Source: Eudorina sp. 2006-703-Eu-15
Taxonomy: Eukaryota; Chlorophyta; Chlorophyceae; Chlamydomonadales; Volvocaceae
Direction of reading: 5' to 3'
NCBI GenBank assembly: GCA_003117195.1
Contig: BDSI01000044.1
Location: forward strand, 499,952-563,951
Length of the DNA stretch: 64,000 nucleotides
Shown here: in pieces, positions 45,701 to 57,311 of the stretch
Layout: the number at the start of each line of letters is the position of its first letter
Position numbering within the stretch: the first letter of the stretch is position 1
Made by a program: the position numbers and the translations under genes
Notes under the pieces: generated by a model
What the model was told of the DNA's origin: nothing
What the model saw: the letters and a program-made list of their open reading frames with translations, nothing else
The model's database searches: none

Positions 45701-48700
45701 CCTCAGCACCTGGACCTGTAGCACCCGGACCTATAGCACCCGGACCTATAGCACCCGGACCTGTAGCACCCGGACCCGTAGCACCCGGACCTGTAGCGCC
45801 CGGACCTGTAGCACCCCTTACGCCACAAGCAACCGCCCCCCCTCCTTCCCCTCGCCCCCCGTACCTGGAACAGCCGGTCCCCGCAGATGTACAGCGCCCG
45901 GGGCAGCGACACGCACCCCGCGTAGCTGTACTTGTTGCAGAGGCAGGGAGGCGCCGGCACGTTCCGCAGCTCCTTCATGTAGCCCCACAGCACGTGGCGG
46001 CCCTGCGGGGGAGTGGTGGGGTGTGGGCCGAATCGGCGGATGGGCATCACAGCTTGGGCTGGTGGGAGTCCATCAACGGCTTGCAGATCGCCGGGGGACC
46101 TGCCTCCCAAAGGACAACCGGCGCGCGACAGGTCGCATTCAAAATCCAAAATCTCCACTCCGACTACAGCGACAGCTTTGACCTGGTGGTGACCTCGTAC
46201 CTGAGGGTCCTTGAAGCAAGTGGGCGCGTACAGGCAGTTACCCAGGTCCAACTTGCGCGGCCGCCCGCCCGCCTCCGCGCCCTCCATGTCGAACTTCGCG
46301 GTCGTACTGTCGTACTCGCCGATCCAGTAGATGATGGAGTAGGTGCAGGCGTCGGGAGCGCAGCAGAAGAACCAGCGCCGCGCCGGCGGCAGCGACGACG
46401 CGTGGGCGTGGCTGCTGGCGGAGTCGACGTCGCCGTGCAGCGGCAGGCAGCCGCTAGCAGCAACAGCGGTGGCGGCCGCCGAGTACGACCCACCACCAAG
46501 TCCCATCAGCGGCTGGGCCTTGTGGTAGCGCATCGTGACGGGCCCGGACAGCGGCTCCACCTCCGTATCCGGCTCCGGAACCGCCGAGTGACCCATCACG
46601 CCGGGGCTGTAGCTCAGCTTGCCGCCGGGCCCGCCGTCAGATGCGGCTGTAGCAGCAGCGCTGCTTCCGTCTGCCGCAGAGGCCGCCGTCGCGCGCGCCT
46701 TGGCCCGTTGTGCCTCCATGACCTGTTTGACCATGGAGTGGAGGTCCTGCAGTACGGCACGATCGGCGGCGGCGCCCGCGGGGACCGTGGTGGAGGCGGT
46801 GAGGGTGGAGCTGGTCAAGCTGCCAGAGGACACCTGGGAGCGGCGCCGACCGACGGGTCCGGCAGTTGGGTGATGGCCGCGTGCCGGGTGCGGCGTCGAC
46901 GGTTGCGATGGCGGCGGGGGTGGCGGCGGCGGCTGTCGTTCACCGGGGCCCGTGGCCCAATCGGCACCGATGGTGGCCGCCGGCGACGGCGTCACCACCG
47001 ACAGGGCATTGGTCTCCACACCTGCCGCCGCTACTGCCGCCGCGGTAGCCGCGGAGGCCGCGGTCAGCGGCGCGACGGTGACCTGGATGGTGGCTGTAGC
47101 AGCATGGCCGTCCTCGCCGCCAGCCCTGACGGTGGCTGTAGCAGTCGTGATGCTACCGATCGCGCCGCCGCCGCCGACGCCCTCTGCGCCGATAACGCAC
47201 GAGGCGGTGCCGGTGCAGCCGACGCCGCCACTGGCCGCGTCGACCGCGATCGTGGCTGACGCCGCCGCGGCGCGCCTGACAGTGATGGTGACGGTGGACA
47301 CGTCCGTGGCGTCGCCGCCGCCAGCGGTCTCCGGTACGGCAGCCGCCGTGACGCTGATGCCGATGCCGCCGTCTGCGGCAGGGACCGCCGTCGCCTCCGG
47401 CTCCGCCGCCGGCAGGCCGCTCGCCAACCGGTGAGCGTCGGCACAGGCTGTGCCGGCGGCGGCGCCGGGAACGCCGCCGTACACCACCGTCGGCGTGACT
47501 GCCGACACGACGTGAAGCAGCGTATCCACGAGGCCAACTGCCAGCGCACTGCCGTCTGGGTTCAGCTCAGCAGTCACCTGAGGTCGTGGCGGCGGCGGCG
47601 GCGGCGCCGTCGCCGCCGCCGTGGTCACCGTCGCCATCGTACCAGCAACAGGCCTGTTGGCGGTCTGCGGCGCAACGAGGCGGCTGGCCATCTCAAGGAC
47701 GGGCACCGGGCTCGGGAAAGCGGCTCCGCTGCCTTCCGGGCCGGACCCAGCGCCGTCGCTGCTCTCGACCGGGAGCTCCTCCACACACCCCTCGGTGCCG
47801 CTAAGGTCCAATCCCACGTCCTCATCCAACGGCGTTCTTCGGCCACTGAGTGTCGTGCTGCTGGTTTCGAAGGTCGGCGTACCACAGTGCGGCATGGCGT
47901 CGCCGCCGCCATTGGCCAGGGCGGGCGTCGCTGCCGCCACGAGTGCGAAGTCCGCTGCTGACGTCACCGACGGCGCCACTGCCGCCGTCGCGCGTGTCGC
48001 CGCCGCCGCCGCCGCGGGTTGAGCTTCGGATGTGGCACAGGATGACCCGTCATCGAGGCGGTGGCTTCCCGCATAGGCAGCCTCGGGTTCTACGTGCACC
48101 GTCACCTCCGCCTCCGCCACCTCCGCCTCCGCCGCCCCCGCCTCCGTCACCGCCGCCAGGTCGGTGGTGGGCAGCACGTGGGCGCACAGCGGCAGCGGCT
48201 GCAGCTGCACCAGGAACGGACACTCCCAGCAGATGCCGGTACCCGGGGTGGGCCAGCTGCAGAGGTGCCCCACGAAGCGCCACCCTGCGGCGCCAACAGC
48301 CCGCGAGCCGGCGCAGGGACTTTGCAGGGGCTTTGGGTCTTGACGACTACAGAAAGGACAGTCTGCAGCGGCTAATGTGCTGGATTGGGATATGCGCTTG
48401 GGATGTGGTGAGTTGTGCCTGGCAGTGCTGCATTCAAACCGGGATGTGACCGAGTCCGAGGTCGAGCTCTGCCGCGGTCCGCATCTCCCTCACCCAGGCG
48501 TCTTGGACCCTACGGCACTTTGCTTCCATGACGTCTTGGAAACACACAAGCTGCATGCTTACAAGTGATGAAACAGCCACGCTTGGGCACTCCGAACGAA
48601 ATGATGCACGTCGATGACCGTGACCCCACTTGTCAATAAAGAAATTGCGAAAAATCATCGAACCCACCCCCGTCCCCCCGCCCCCGCCCAAGCGACCTGC

Positions 48701-50760
48701 CGCACCTCGTGTAATCTCCTGCGTGCGGTACACCAGTGCCGTACCGCCGCCGCCCTTGAGCCCGCTTCCGATCAGCATCGTCCACTCCCGGCCCCGCCCG
48801 TCCCCCTGCTCAACGAACCATGGGTCGCGCCACGCGGTCAGCTGCCCCGTGTGCGGCAGCTCCATCAGCGGCATGGGCACCTTGCGCCAGCGGACGAGCA
48901 GCTCGTCATCTGTACGGCGGTGCGGTAGAGCGCCAAATCAGTTCGAGCACAGGGGCGGTCGCGGCACGAGCGGACGGGGCGGCTGCCGTAAGACGCAGCC
49001 GCCACGCGCAAGAATTTGCTTCGGGTTCACCGATCTGGGTCAGCCGTGTCGGCCGTTCTCGCAGCCGACCCAGATCGCGATACCCCTACTGTCACAGCCG
49101 GCTGCCCCGAGAACCTGTCACGCCGAAAGCTTTCACGTTGTAACATGTCAGCAATGCTCACGCGAACTGAAGGAGATAACAGACGGTTGCGGGTCCGGTA
49201 TGCCCTGTATGTTATTGACTCACTGTCAGCGTTGCGGGTCGCAGGCTCGCAGCGCCTCCAGCGTCCCGCCTCACTGCGAACGGTAAACGAAACTCCGCAC
49301 CCGCACCCTCATCGCCCTCCTCAGGGTCTAGTATATTTTGTAACGCTGATGGCGGCGGCGGCGCGTGCGCGACCCGCGCGTGGATCCCACCTGGGTCGCA
49401 GATGGCGCAGCACTGCGTCTCGATATGCTTGAGGCCCATGTCGTGACTGGGGGGCGGGTGCGGCAGCGCCACCTCGCGGTTGGTGCGCAGCCGGGCGGCG
49501 GTGTAGAAACACACGGGGATGCCGGACTGCGGCTCGATCTGCGGCAGGAGGGAGAGACGAAGCGGACTCCTGCCTTGCCACCCACAAATACAGGCGGAAT
49601 GAGCACCAGGTTTCGGTCGGTCGGGTTCATTTTTCTAAACACACGCGAGTGAGTGCGGACCTGTATGGACCCGGAGAAGCAGCCGTCCGCGTCGATTCCC
49701 CCTGGAGTTGGCACCAGCGCCATGGGCAGCCGCTCCCAGTGCGCCAGGTCGTACGACACCACGTGGTCCCAACACATCCCCCAGTACCACTGGCAGGTGC
49801 CCGGGCGCGCCTGGTAGAACCTGTACGGCAGGGTACGACAACACCGTGGTCGAGAGCGTTTCGGTGACTCAGCCCGTCTCCTGAGCTTTGTACTTGAAGA
49901 AGTACGGCGCCATGGGCGAGGGGTGCTGTCCAAAGGGCGGTGAGGGGGCCGTGATGTACAGGGTACAGCTTGCCAGCGCAGCCTGCGCTCTTGCACGGTC
50001 CCCTTCCCTTCCGCTGGTCTCGTGACTTCCGATGTAACAGCCGCAATGCCCCAGCCCCAGGGCCCCTGCGAACCTGCGTCGTCCAGGCCCGCGGTTGTTC
50101 AAGCCCAACAAACCACCCGCCCCTAAAGCCCCCAGCCCCCGCGAAATCCAGCCCCCTCCACCTGCCTCCCTTCCCAACCCACATCAGCCCCCAGCCGCCC
50201 CCCAACCCCCTCCCCCGGCCCCCGGCTCACAAGTGGTATCTGCCCTTGTAGGCGATGGGTCCGTTGGGGTCGGAGCCCCACCCGCTGACGGGCATCACGT
50301 GGAACACGGGCGTCAGGCTGTCGGCCGCCAACACCCCCGCCGAATGCGCCTCCGCCAACGACCCTGCTGCTGCCCCCGCCACAGCTGCCCGCAGATCCGT
50401 CAGCGAACCGCTGCCGAACCCACCGCTGCTGCCATGCGTCGCCGTGGGTGACAACACGGGGGTCTTGGTTGCGGCAGCGCCGCTGCCGTTGGCCGCGGCC
50501 CACGGCAGTGGCAGCGCCAGAGACGGCGGCATCAACAACCCGCTCTCGCTTGCGTGGCGTGGCTGGGCAGCCAGGGTGGCCTCACGCCACATCTCTTCGT
50601 CGCTGCCGGCGGTGCCATCGCCTGGCACCCCAGCTCGCGTGGCAGCCGGAGCCTCGTGGCAATTCACGATTAGGGGCGCCGCGGCGAAGGGCGACCCGCG
50701 AGCCTGGCCGGGACTGTGACCTTGGCTACAGGGCATTTTCACGTCCGGCGTGTTGTTCAT
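42779..50760 (-). CDS. GH32 beta-fructosidase-like enzyme (invertase/fructosyltransferase family)
   Basis: Ten exons fit exactly in phase: 50231-50760, 49661-49820, 49391-49538, 48706-48909, 46201-48284, 45865-46002, 45247-45380, 44173-44829, 43767-43843 and 42779-43101. They give 1,484 residues, about 2.5 times the usual GH32 length. The catalytic triad is in place: nucleophile Asp164 in WGSDPNGP, transition-state Asp308 in TAWRDPWF and acid/base Glu368 in CWECPFLV. Other family stretches are [51 protein letters not shown] and, in the C-terminal beta-sandwich, [22 protein letters not shown]32 enzymes split or transfer beta-fructosyl groups from sucrose or fructans. Two oddities: Ser replaces the usual Asn before the nucleophile, and about 600 Ala/Thr/Val-rich residues are inserted after the WEC motif. 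A smaller Gln/Glu-rich insertion lies in exon 8. No signal peptide is evident at the chosen start. Confidence 0.9.
43107..43408. repeat. ~23-bp G-rich minisatellite in the last GH32 intron
   Basis: About a dozen copies of a unit built on GCAGCCGGGGCGGGGGAGGG (plus strand), with length changes in the G runs. On the sense strand it is a C-rich pyrimidine array that runs right up to the acceptor of the final exon (43101). Confidence 0.9.
45706..45810. repeat. 15-bp minisatellite in GH32 intron 6
   Basis: Seven copies of GCACCCGGACCTRTA with single-base variants, in the intron between exons 45865-46002 and 45247-45380. Confidence 0.9.
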
Positions 50761-53084
50761 CGCGGCGCTAATTTTCTGGTTGGAGAGGCTTGTTGCTGGA
50801 GACGGGCGGATTCAGCTGCTTCAAGAGGAGATGCCGATGAGACCGCGGGTATGGGAAAGGCGAGGGTCTTTGGAAGGTATCGGTTCAGGCTCGGGGATCA
50901 AAGGGGGGTTGGGCAAGGCCTGACAGAAATACTGCCCGCAGTAGACGATGTGGACAATATCCAGGCGGTCAGTAATATAGCATGTGGAAGGAGCAGGGCC
51001 CACAGTGAAGCGTAGGAAAGCGCGGGCCAATGTTTGAACTGCCGCTTATATTGTCGGGCCAAGTAGCCTGCTATTGGAGAGAGACAAAACACGGTCAAAT
51101 CTCAACCGCGTGGTCTTCTCTCGACAACCAAAAGTGCATGTTGACGGTGAATCTCCGGTGAGGACTGTACTTCAGCTCCGGAGATCACGTCACCTTATGT
51201 AGCGACCTTGTCCGAGGTCCTATACATCGTCCAGCGTCATCCCTTTGCGCGAACATTCCTTCCGCAAATATTCCCTCCGCTCTTGGGACAGGCAACAGCG
51301 GCCCAACGCAACAGACTTCTTATTCTGCTTTCTACCGATGATCCTTTCGGATGCATGGCGCTCAACGCACAGAGATCCAAAGATGCAAAGTTGGATGTTG
51401 GTGTACGACAATGTCAGACCGACCCATGGGCCCTTGTCATTTTCAATTGTGACGCACCCTCTCTGCCCACGAGCAGTCCTCATTCTGCACAAATCCTTGC
51501 CTGTCCTTGCAAATGCTGCCGGAATCGCTGCGACCGAACTGGATTACAGGTTACAGCTGCAGCTCACGGTGTCGGTTGGTTGACGTCGACTCGCCTGGAT
51601 CTCGACTGAGTATCTCACCACCACAAGCAGCCTGCGCAGCGTCCTCTAAACCATTTCACACCAACGCCGATGTCCAGGCGTTCCTGCGCACATTCATGCT
51701 GGCGTGCAGCGTGTGTCGAGCAGAAACCATCGCTCCGAAATCACCACGATTAACAGGCGCGCACAAGTAAGCGATGGACCCAAAGGAACAGACGCGGCGG
51801 CGGGTGGGTTTCAAATTATGGAAACCCGGAGTCAATCTACAACAGCGGACAAGAAACGCAAGCAATTTTCCAAGCATGTCTTTGGAGGTCATACGGCAGC
51901 ACCTGTCCAAACATACACACCAAAACACACACACGGATATATACGCATGATTCTGTTACCATGCACACACACATACAAACCCACGCCCCTTTTGCGCCAG
52001 ATGCGCACGCGCACCGCGACTAGCAAACAAGCACTACAACGGACGGACTTCGGCATGTGCGCCCAGTAGACGAGGGCGGAGAGAGAGCTGCAGCGCGCGG
52101 CGCGGCTGCCAGGGGAGCCGCTGCGTAGCTTGCTTGATCGCGGCGCATGAGGCGTGGCAGAGGGCACCCTCGGGTCCAAGCTGCGAACCCCTCCGACCGT
52201 CGCTGACCAATACCTGTAACCACACCCTGCGCCCAGGACCAGACGCGCGTGTCTGTTGACGGGTCGCAGCGCAGCCAGAAAAATGTAGGCTCCCAGGGCT
52301 CCCAAACAGACGCATACAACAACACCCCAATCAAGACGTCAGGCAAGCGGCCATACATACGCGCCTAATCCACGGCGAGGGCAAACGCAGGTAGGGACAG
52401 GCCGAGAGGCCTGCTGACAGACGACTGCTGACTGCGCCGCCCCACCCCGCCCGCCCCCACTGTTCCGCCCACGCGTCCAACGCCAGTGCCGTACTATCCT
52501 ACGCCTCACAGAAGTCCTCGCAAGAGGGCGCGACGCGCGAAAGCAGTTCAGATCAGACAGAGCTGCGCTCCAGCTCCATCTGCCCACCGGTAAATAATAA
52601 AGAAGTGTTGCGATTACGAGGCATACACGAACATGACGTGGCATGCACAGGGGCTGGCCTTTCGCAGAGCTCAAGACTTGAGAAGAGACGTCCACGCCTG
52701 CTCGCTTCGTCCTGCGGTACTGAGACCGGTAACCCCGGCCCCTCCTGCCCCGCGCCCTGCCGCATGCCTTCGCACCAAGAGCACTGATGCCCCCAACGGC
52801 CTGACCTTGAACACCAAGCAAACAAACCAATCACCTGCCGCGCTGTCTGTTAAGCTGCTTTGGCCGCCTGTACCTCCGTCGGTCTTTTGGGGGTCGAGTT
52901 TCGAAAACGCCGCCGTCCAGCCATACCGAGACGCGTAAACGACTTCCCCGTCTTCCACCAACCCCAGCTAAACCCGGCCGCCGCACCTGTTAAGCCCGGA
53001 CACCCTTCACCCATCAGCGGCGATCTCGACTTCGCACAAGCCCTTCCCCTGCTCATACCTGGCCCTCTGGGGCCCCCAACACGC
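50761..53084. other. Intergenic / 3' UTR region, no supported gene
   Basis: This lies between the GH32 start and the TLC-gene stop. Open frames such as 51208-51609 (+) and 52671-52961 (-) show no recognisable family. Short CA-rich stretches lie near 51900-51990. Part of it should be GH32 promoter and TLC 3' UTR. Confidence 0.4.
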
Positions 53085-56000
53085 TCAGTCGTGCTTTGTC
53101 CGCGCGTAGTCATGCACCTTGCCCTCCGCCTTAAAGTCGTCTTTGGACCCGGTAAACGCCTTGGTCAGCAGCCTGCGGACGAGCGTGGATGATGGGGTAT
53201 GCCATGGTGGGTTGCAGCGGGTCGTGCCGACATGAAGGGTCGAACCCAGGGTCCGAGACGTGGACCGCATGTCGGGCAGTACACGAACGAGCTGATGAGA
53301 CGGGCAAATATCGTAAATCTGGCGAGGACAGCTGGCGCCGCGCGCGAGGGTGTAGGCGCGGCTCGTACCGTGCAATCACGGCCCGGGCCCGTCCGTGGCT
53401 CTCTCTCCCACACGCATACCAATCCTCAAGACACGCCCGCAGACACACCATTCGCGCTTGTTTGCACACTGCTGGACTGCCCCGCCGGCCCACTGACCTC
53501 ACGATGCCCGCAAACCACTGCAGCTGCATCACCATGAGCAGCAGCAGCAGCACGTTGGCCGCGACGTACACCGCCAGGTGCTGGTCGGGCACCAGGAAGC
53601 CGGGGTTGACCTGCCAGCTGTCAATCAGGGTACTGCGGGGCCAGGAAGAGAGGACGGGCGATCCAGGCAGGGAACAGGCGATCAGGGGGGCAAGGTTTCG
53701 GGAAGCAGGGGCCAGGGGCACAGCGTCCAGGGGAGCAAGGGACACAGGGTTGTCTGGCCGCGTCCGACGTTGGGGCTGCTCTGATCTTTGCAGCCCCAGA
53801 GGATCCTCCAGCGGAACCCTTGATTTGCCCCTGGTGCGTTGCGCGCCGCCACCATCGCAGCCAGTCCCTGGCACGCCGGTTACTCACGCCCTGAGCACCA
53901 CCAGCGGGAAGGCCACCACCCGCGACAGGAAGAACACGATCGCAAAAAGCAGGAAGGCGACCTGGTCCGCAGGGCTGCCCATGGGGAAGAGGGCAAGAGA
54001 GAGGCACAAACAGAAGGGACAGGGGCCATCACAGCGCGTCAGCAAAATGGGTACACGTTGCACTGGCTGTCAGCTAACAAGCAAAAGGCCCGGAAGCGGC
54101 GACCGGCCTCGGGGGTTCCTGGGGTGCCCAGGACTGCATGCCTCGGTAGTCGGCCATGCAGGGAGGGCCCCGGCGGGCTTTGGTGGGACACGTTACCAAT
54201 CCTCAACACGCCCCGAAGCCGTTGTGCTGCTGTGGAACCCCCGTCCCAGGTCGGATCCTGGCTACGTTCGCGAAAGCACACTATTCATTGATCCCAACCT
54301 CGGCCCAGTCCGCGCATCCGGCACTCACACTTCCAGGTAGTGCAACACCTTCGCCACGTGCAGGAAGGGGTTCGAGACGTTAAGCAGGCACAGCACCAGC
54401 ACGCCTGCACCAGCACCACCCACAGCCAGGCATGCACGGGACCTCTCAGCAAGACCGGTCTGATGGCCTCGGAGCAACGCAGGAACCTTTGTTCGGCAAA
54501 GGACTTATGCAGAGCGACACAGCCCGTAGTACACGTACGAAACGCCGTACCTGAGCGGAACAGGTTGAGCAGATAGCTGATGAGCAGCAGCGCGATGGTG
54601 GAGGCGTGGTGCAGGTGCATCTGCATGTTGTCCTCCATGCCTATACCTGGACCCAGATAAAGGCAGTGGAGGGGAGAGGCAAGGTGAGACAGGCCCAGAC
54701 ATCAGGTCGGCACAGGCGAAAACCCGGCCACATTACATGGGCAGGCACGATACCAGTGCGGCACACGCCAGTCACGATAGACTCGGGGCACAGCCAGGTA
54801 GGGTAATTCGCCAGTCACCGGCTGCAGGGTCGACATCCCTGCCACGTACTGACACCTCCGCCAGCTATGCGGGCCCCGACACGCGGTGTGCGCCTGCATA
54901 CATAATCTGCAGCGCAGTTCTTCTGTTCAATTCGCCCGCGGTGGCTAGGCAGCCTGGTGGGGGACTCGCGCGTGACCGCAACCCACCCAGGCTCGACACT
55001 CTGCTCAAGGGTAGTACCGTAACCCTGACGGCCTTCAAAGGCTTGCTCAAATGAACTGGCTCTGCCCATTCAACGCGCCGTGCTCGACGACACGAGCTGC
55101 ATGCACCAATAGGGCGCCGTGCGCGCCAGTTCACGGGCCCCGCAGCTTGCGGCATGCCGATGCCGCGCAGCTTCGGTAACGTACCCCTCCATTCCCTTTA
55201 CCCCTCCATTCGGCGACGGCCCGGGGACAGTGAGCAGCGGCTGCACTACCTCACCTCACTTGATGTGTTAATAAGCATTCCAAAAATGCTCCTTATCATT
55301 GAAAACTCCTGTGCGGGCACCCTAGTGGGCACGACTGCTGCATGCTGCACCTGTCCAGCCATCCGCCCGTCCCGCCAACCCAGCTGCGTCAGGCGCAATG
55401 CTGAGGCAACCCACATCAACGGCAACCACATCAACGGAAGACACTCAATACGAAACGGGAACATTGCTGAAGGGCCAGCCCAATGAGGGACCTACCATCA
55501 CCAGACGCAAATACACCCTCACTGACCTATGCAGCCCCTGTTGCTTCTGTGTCATAGGGCGTCAGCCAGCTACCCGCACATCCCTACAACGCCCCCACCC
55601 ACCCACCCTACGAAGCCCCCACCCACCCACCCTCCAAAGCCCCACCACCCACCCTACAACGCCCCCACCCACCCACCCAGCGAGTGCTTGACCATGTAGT
55701 GGACGTACCAGCCCAGCTCCACGTTGTGATAGAGAGTGATGGACGCGTCCCGCGGGCCGGGGGCAGTGGGCCAGCCAGTGAAGCAGCCCGTGGTGTTCAA
55801 CAGACCGCAGCTGCCGCGATCACTGTAGACCCAGCAAGGAAGAGATGGGCGATGGCGGGTTTAGGCGGGGGAGACGTGCTGAATGGGTGGACTGCCCGAG
55901 CACAGGGCGAGGGGGGCACCGAAAGCTAATGGTAGCGTGATTGCAGTCGAGTTAGTACTAAAGGTGCATGACGGAAGGGTGCTCCATGGACGTCTTGATC

Positions 56001-56734
56001 GTGACGTTGCCTGTACTGGCGCGCGCGAAAAGCCATGCCGGTCTGGGAGTAATAGCTCTGTACCAACACTCAAAAGCAATCTGCGGAAAGATCCCACGAG
56101 GTCGCCCAGGTGATATCGGATCGAATCAGTGTATCACGGTACCTGCTTCGGAGCGCTTCAACTCCAAGCACGAAAGCAACCTTCCCGATGGCAAAGGGTG
56201 AGCGTGGAGGGTGGGCACGAGGGGGTCAACCGCTTGCGGACAGGGAAAGGCGATGCATGAAAAGGAGTACAGGGGAAAACTAAACACACACGGCGGTGCT
56301 GGTGAACTTGGCTGCATGGGTGCGCCTGTATGGAACCCCTAAACCAGCGTTGGTGTATGATTGCTTGCGTACTGCATGCGCTCGTGTGAACAAATGGTGT
56401 AGGAGCCAGGTGCTGCCAGGTGTGTGGTTGACTCTTTGTAACCAGGGCACAGCCCCCTCACCATGCTGCCCAGGATGGCGAAGGACTCCTCGAGAACCTT
56501 TTCTTGGAGTCTGCATCATCCAATCCAGCCAATATGGGTCAGTTGGCCACACTGGCAGCTGTTCATCCTCCTTGATGGAGTCACGTACCCGACGTCTTTG
56601 ATCCCCTTGCCGGTTCGTTTCGCTCTCCAGTAAGTTCGCATTGCATAGTAGATGACATATCGCAGTAGGGTCCATACCACCGCATATCTGTAACGGTACA
56701 GTTCGAAAGATTTCGCATCTGGTGGTTGACTCAT
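53085..56734 (-). CDS. TLC-domain membrane protein, ceramide-synthase (LAG1/LASS)-like
   Basis: Exons in phase: 56589-56734, 56462-56510, one starting 56080 (3' end unresolved), 55677-55822, 54551-54646, 54329-54404, 53888-53974, 53498-53632 and 53085-53172. TLC signatures appear in order: LEESFAILGSM|IAFECWYRA, TGCFTGWPTAPGP, ITLYHNVELGWYVHYMVKHS, the HH active-site motif in NMQMHLHHASTIALLLISYL, LCLLNVSNPFLHVAKVLHYL, FLLFAIVFFLSRVVAFPLVV and LAVYVAANVLLLLLMVMQLQ. The double His and the polytopic helices point to an ER-membrane N-acyltransferase making ceramide, though other TLC proteins (TRAM, CLN8) share the fold. The C terminus is short and charged. The start codon at 56732-56734 overlaps the stop of a four-codon upstream frame. 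An exon or donor between 55990 and 56080 still needs placing, because the phase into exon 55677-55822 is not satisfied by an ordinary GT donor. Confidence 0.8.
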
Positions 56735-56745
56735 AAGTGGTGCAT
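56735..56745 (-). promoter_or_regulatory. Minimal upstream open reading frame of the TLC gene
   Basis: A four-codon frame (Met-His-His-Leu-stop) starts at 56745 on the minus strand. Its TGA (56731-56733) overlaps the main ATG (56732-56734) as ATGA, so initiation at the two starts could be coupled. Confidence 0.45.
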
Positions 56746-56954
56746 GTTCGCTGTCCACAAGTAAACTCACCCGAACGTGGGTAATAGTAACGGGGCGTTC
56801 GCCGCTGCAATACCTAAAAGCTCTTGAGCGGCACCCATGCTAAGGGTGCGCCTGAAACTTAGCAAAGCAACCTCAAATAATGACGCAGCAACTTATAAGT
56901 AACTTGGCAGCGCCTGTGTCTTGGCCTGCATATTCGCTGTCGGCATCTTGGCGA

Positions 56955-56982
56955 CATTAGTTCTTGCTCCGACTCATTGCCA
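56955..56982. repeat. B repeat, outer copy (3' end of the retroelement)
   Basis: 28 bp, CATTAGTTCTTGCTCCGACT plus CATTGCCA on the plus strand, identical to 57265-57292. Confidence 0.9.
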
Positions 56983-57106
56983 TTTCTGTTACAGGAATGC
57001 TGTGCTAGAAAAGGCTCTGCTTCGCAGTAGCAGGCCTCAGGAACCGAAAAAGAGAAACCACGAGCAAAGAACGAAACGCGGGCGACGCCCAGGGAGGGCG
57101 GGCGGG

Positions 57107-57269
57107 AGCGCGTGCTGAACAACAAAAACAAGATAAGGAAAAGACTTGTCACGCGCTAATTAATGCGGTCCTGAGAACACGGACCGCGGGCCGAGCATCT
57201 GTCCAACTGCCGGCCCCGAAGGCCTTACGCCTAACTAACCCGGCTTACTCAAAACGTAAGCCCGCATTA
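57107..57269. repeat. A repeat, internal copy
   Basis: 163 bp, identical by eye to 61669-61831. Its right end holds a short inverted repeat GGCTTAC...GTAAGCC just inside the ATTA junction, a possible recombinase site. Confidence 0.9.
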
Positions 57270-57292
57270 GTTCTTGCTCCGACTCATTGCCA
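57265..57292. repeat. B repeat, internal copy
   Basis: 28 bp, overlaps the internal A copy by the CATTA junction and is identical to 56955-56982. Confidence 0.9.
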
Positions 57293-57311
57293 AAAGAAGA
57301 GAAACCACCAT

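Noticed and set aside
45994..47259. A 421-codon plus-strand frame opposite the GH32 gene
   Set aside because: It is antisense to the low-complexity insertion in GH32 exon 5. The minus strand carries the family motifs.
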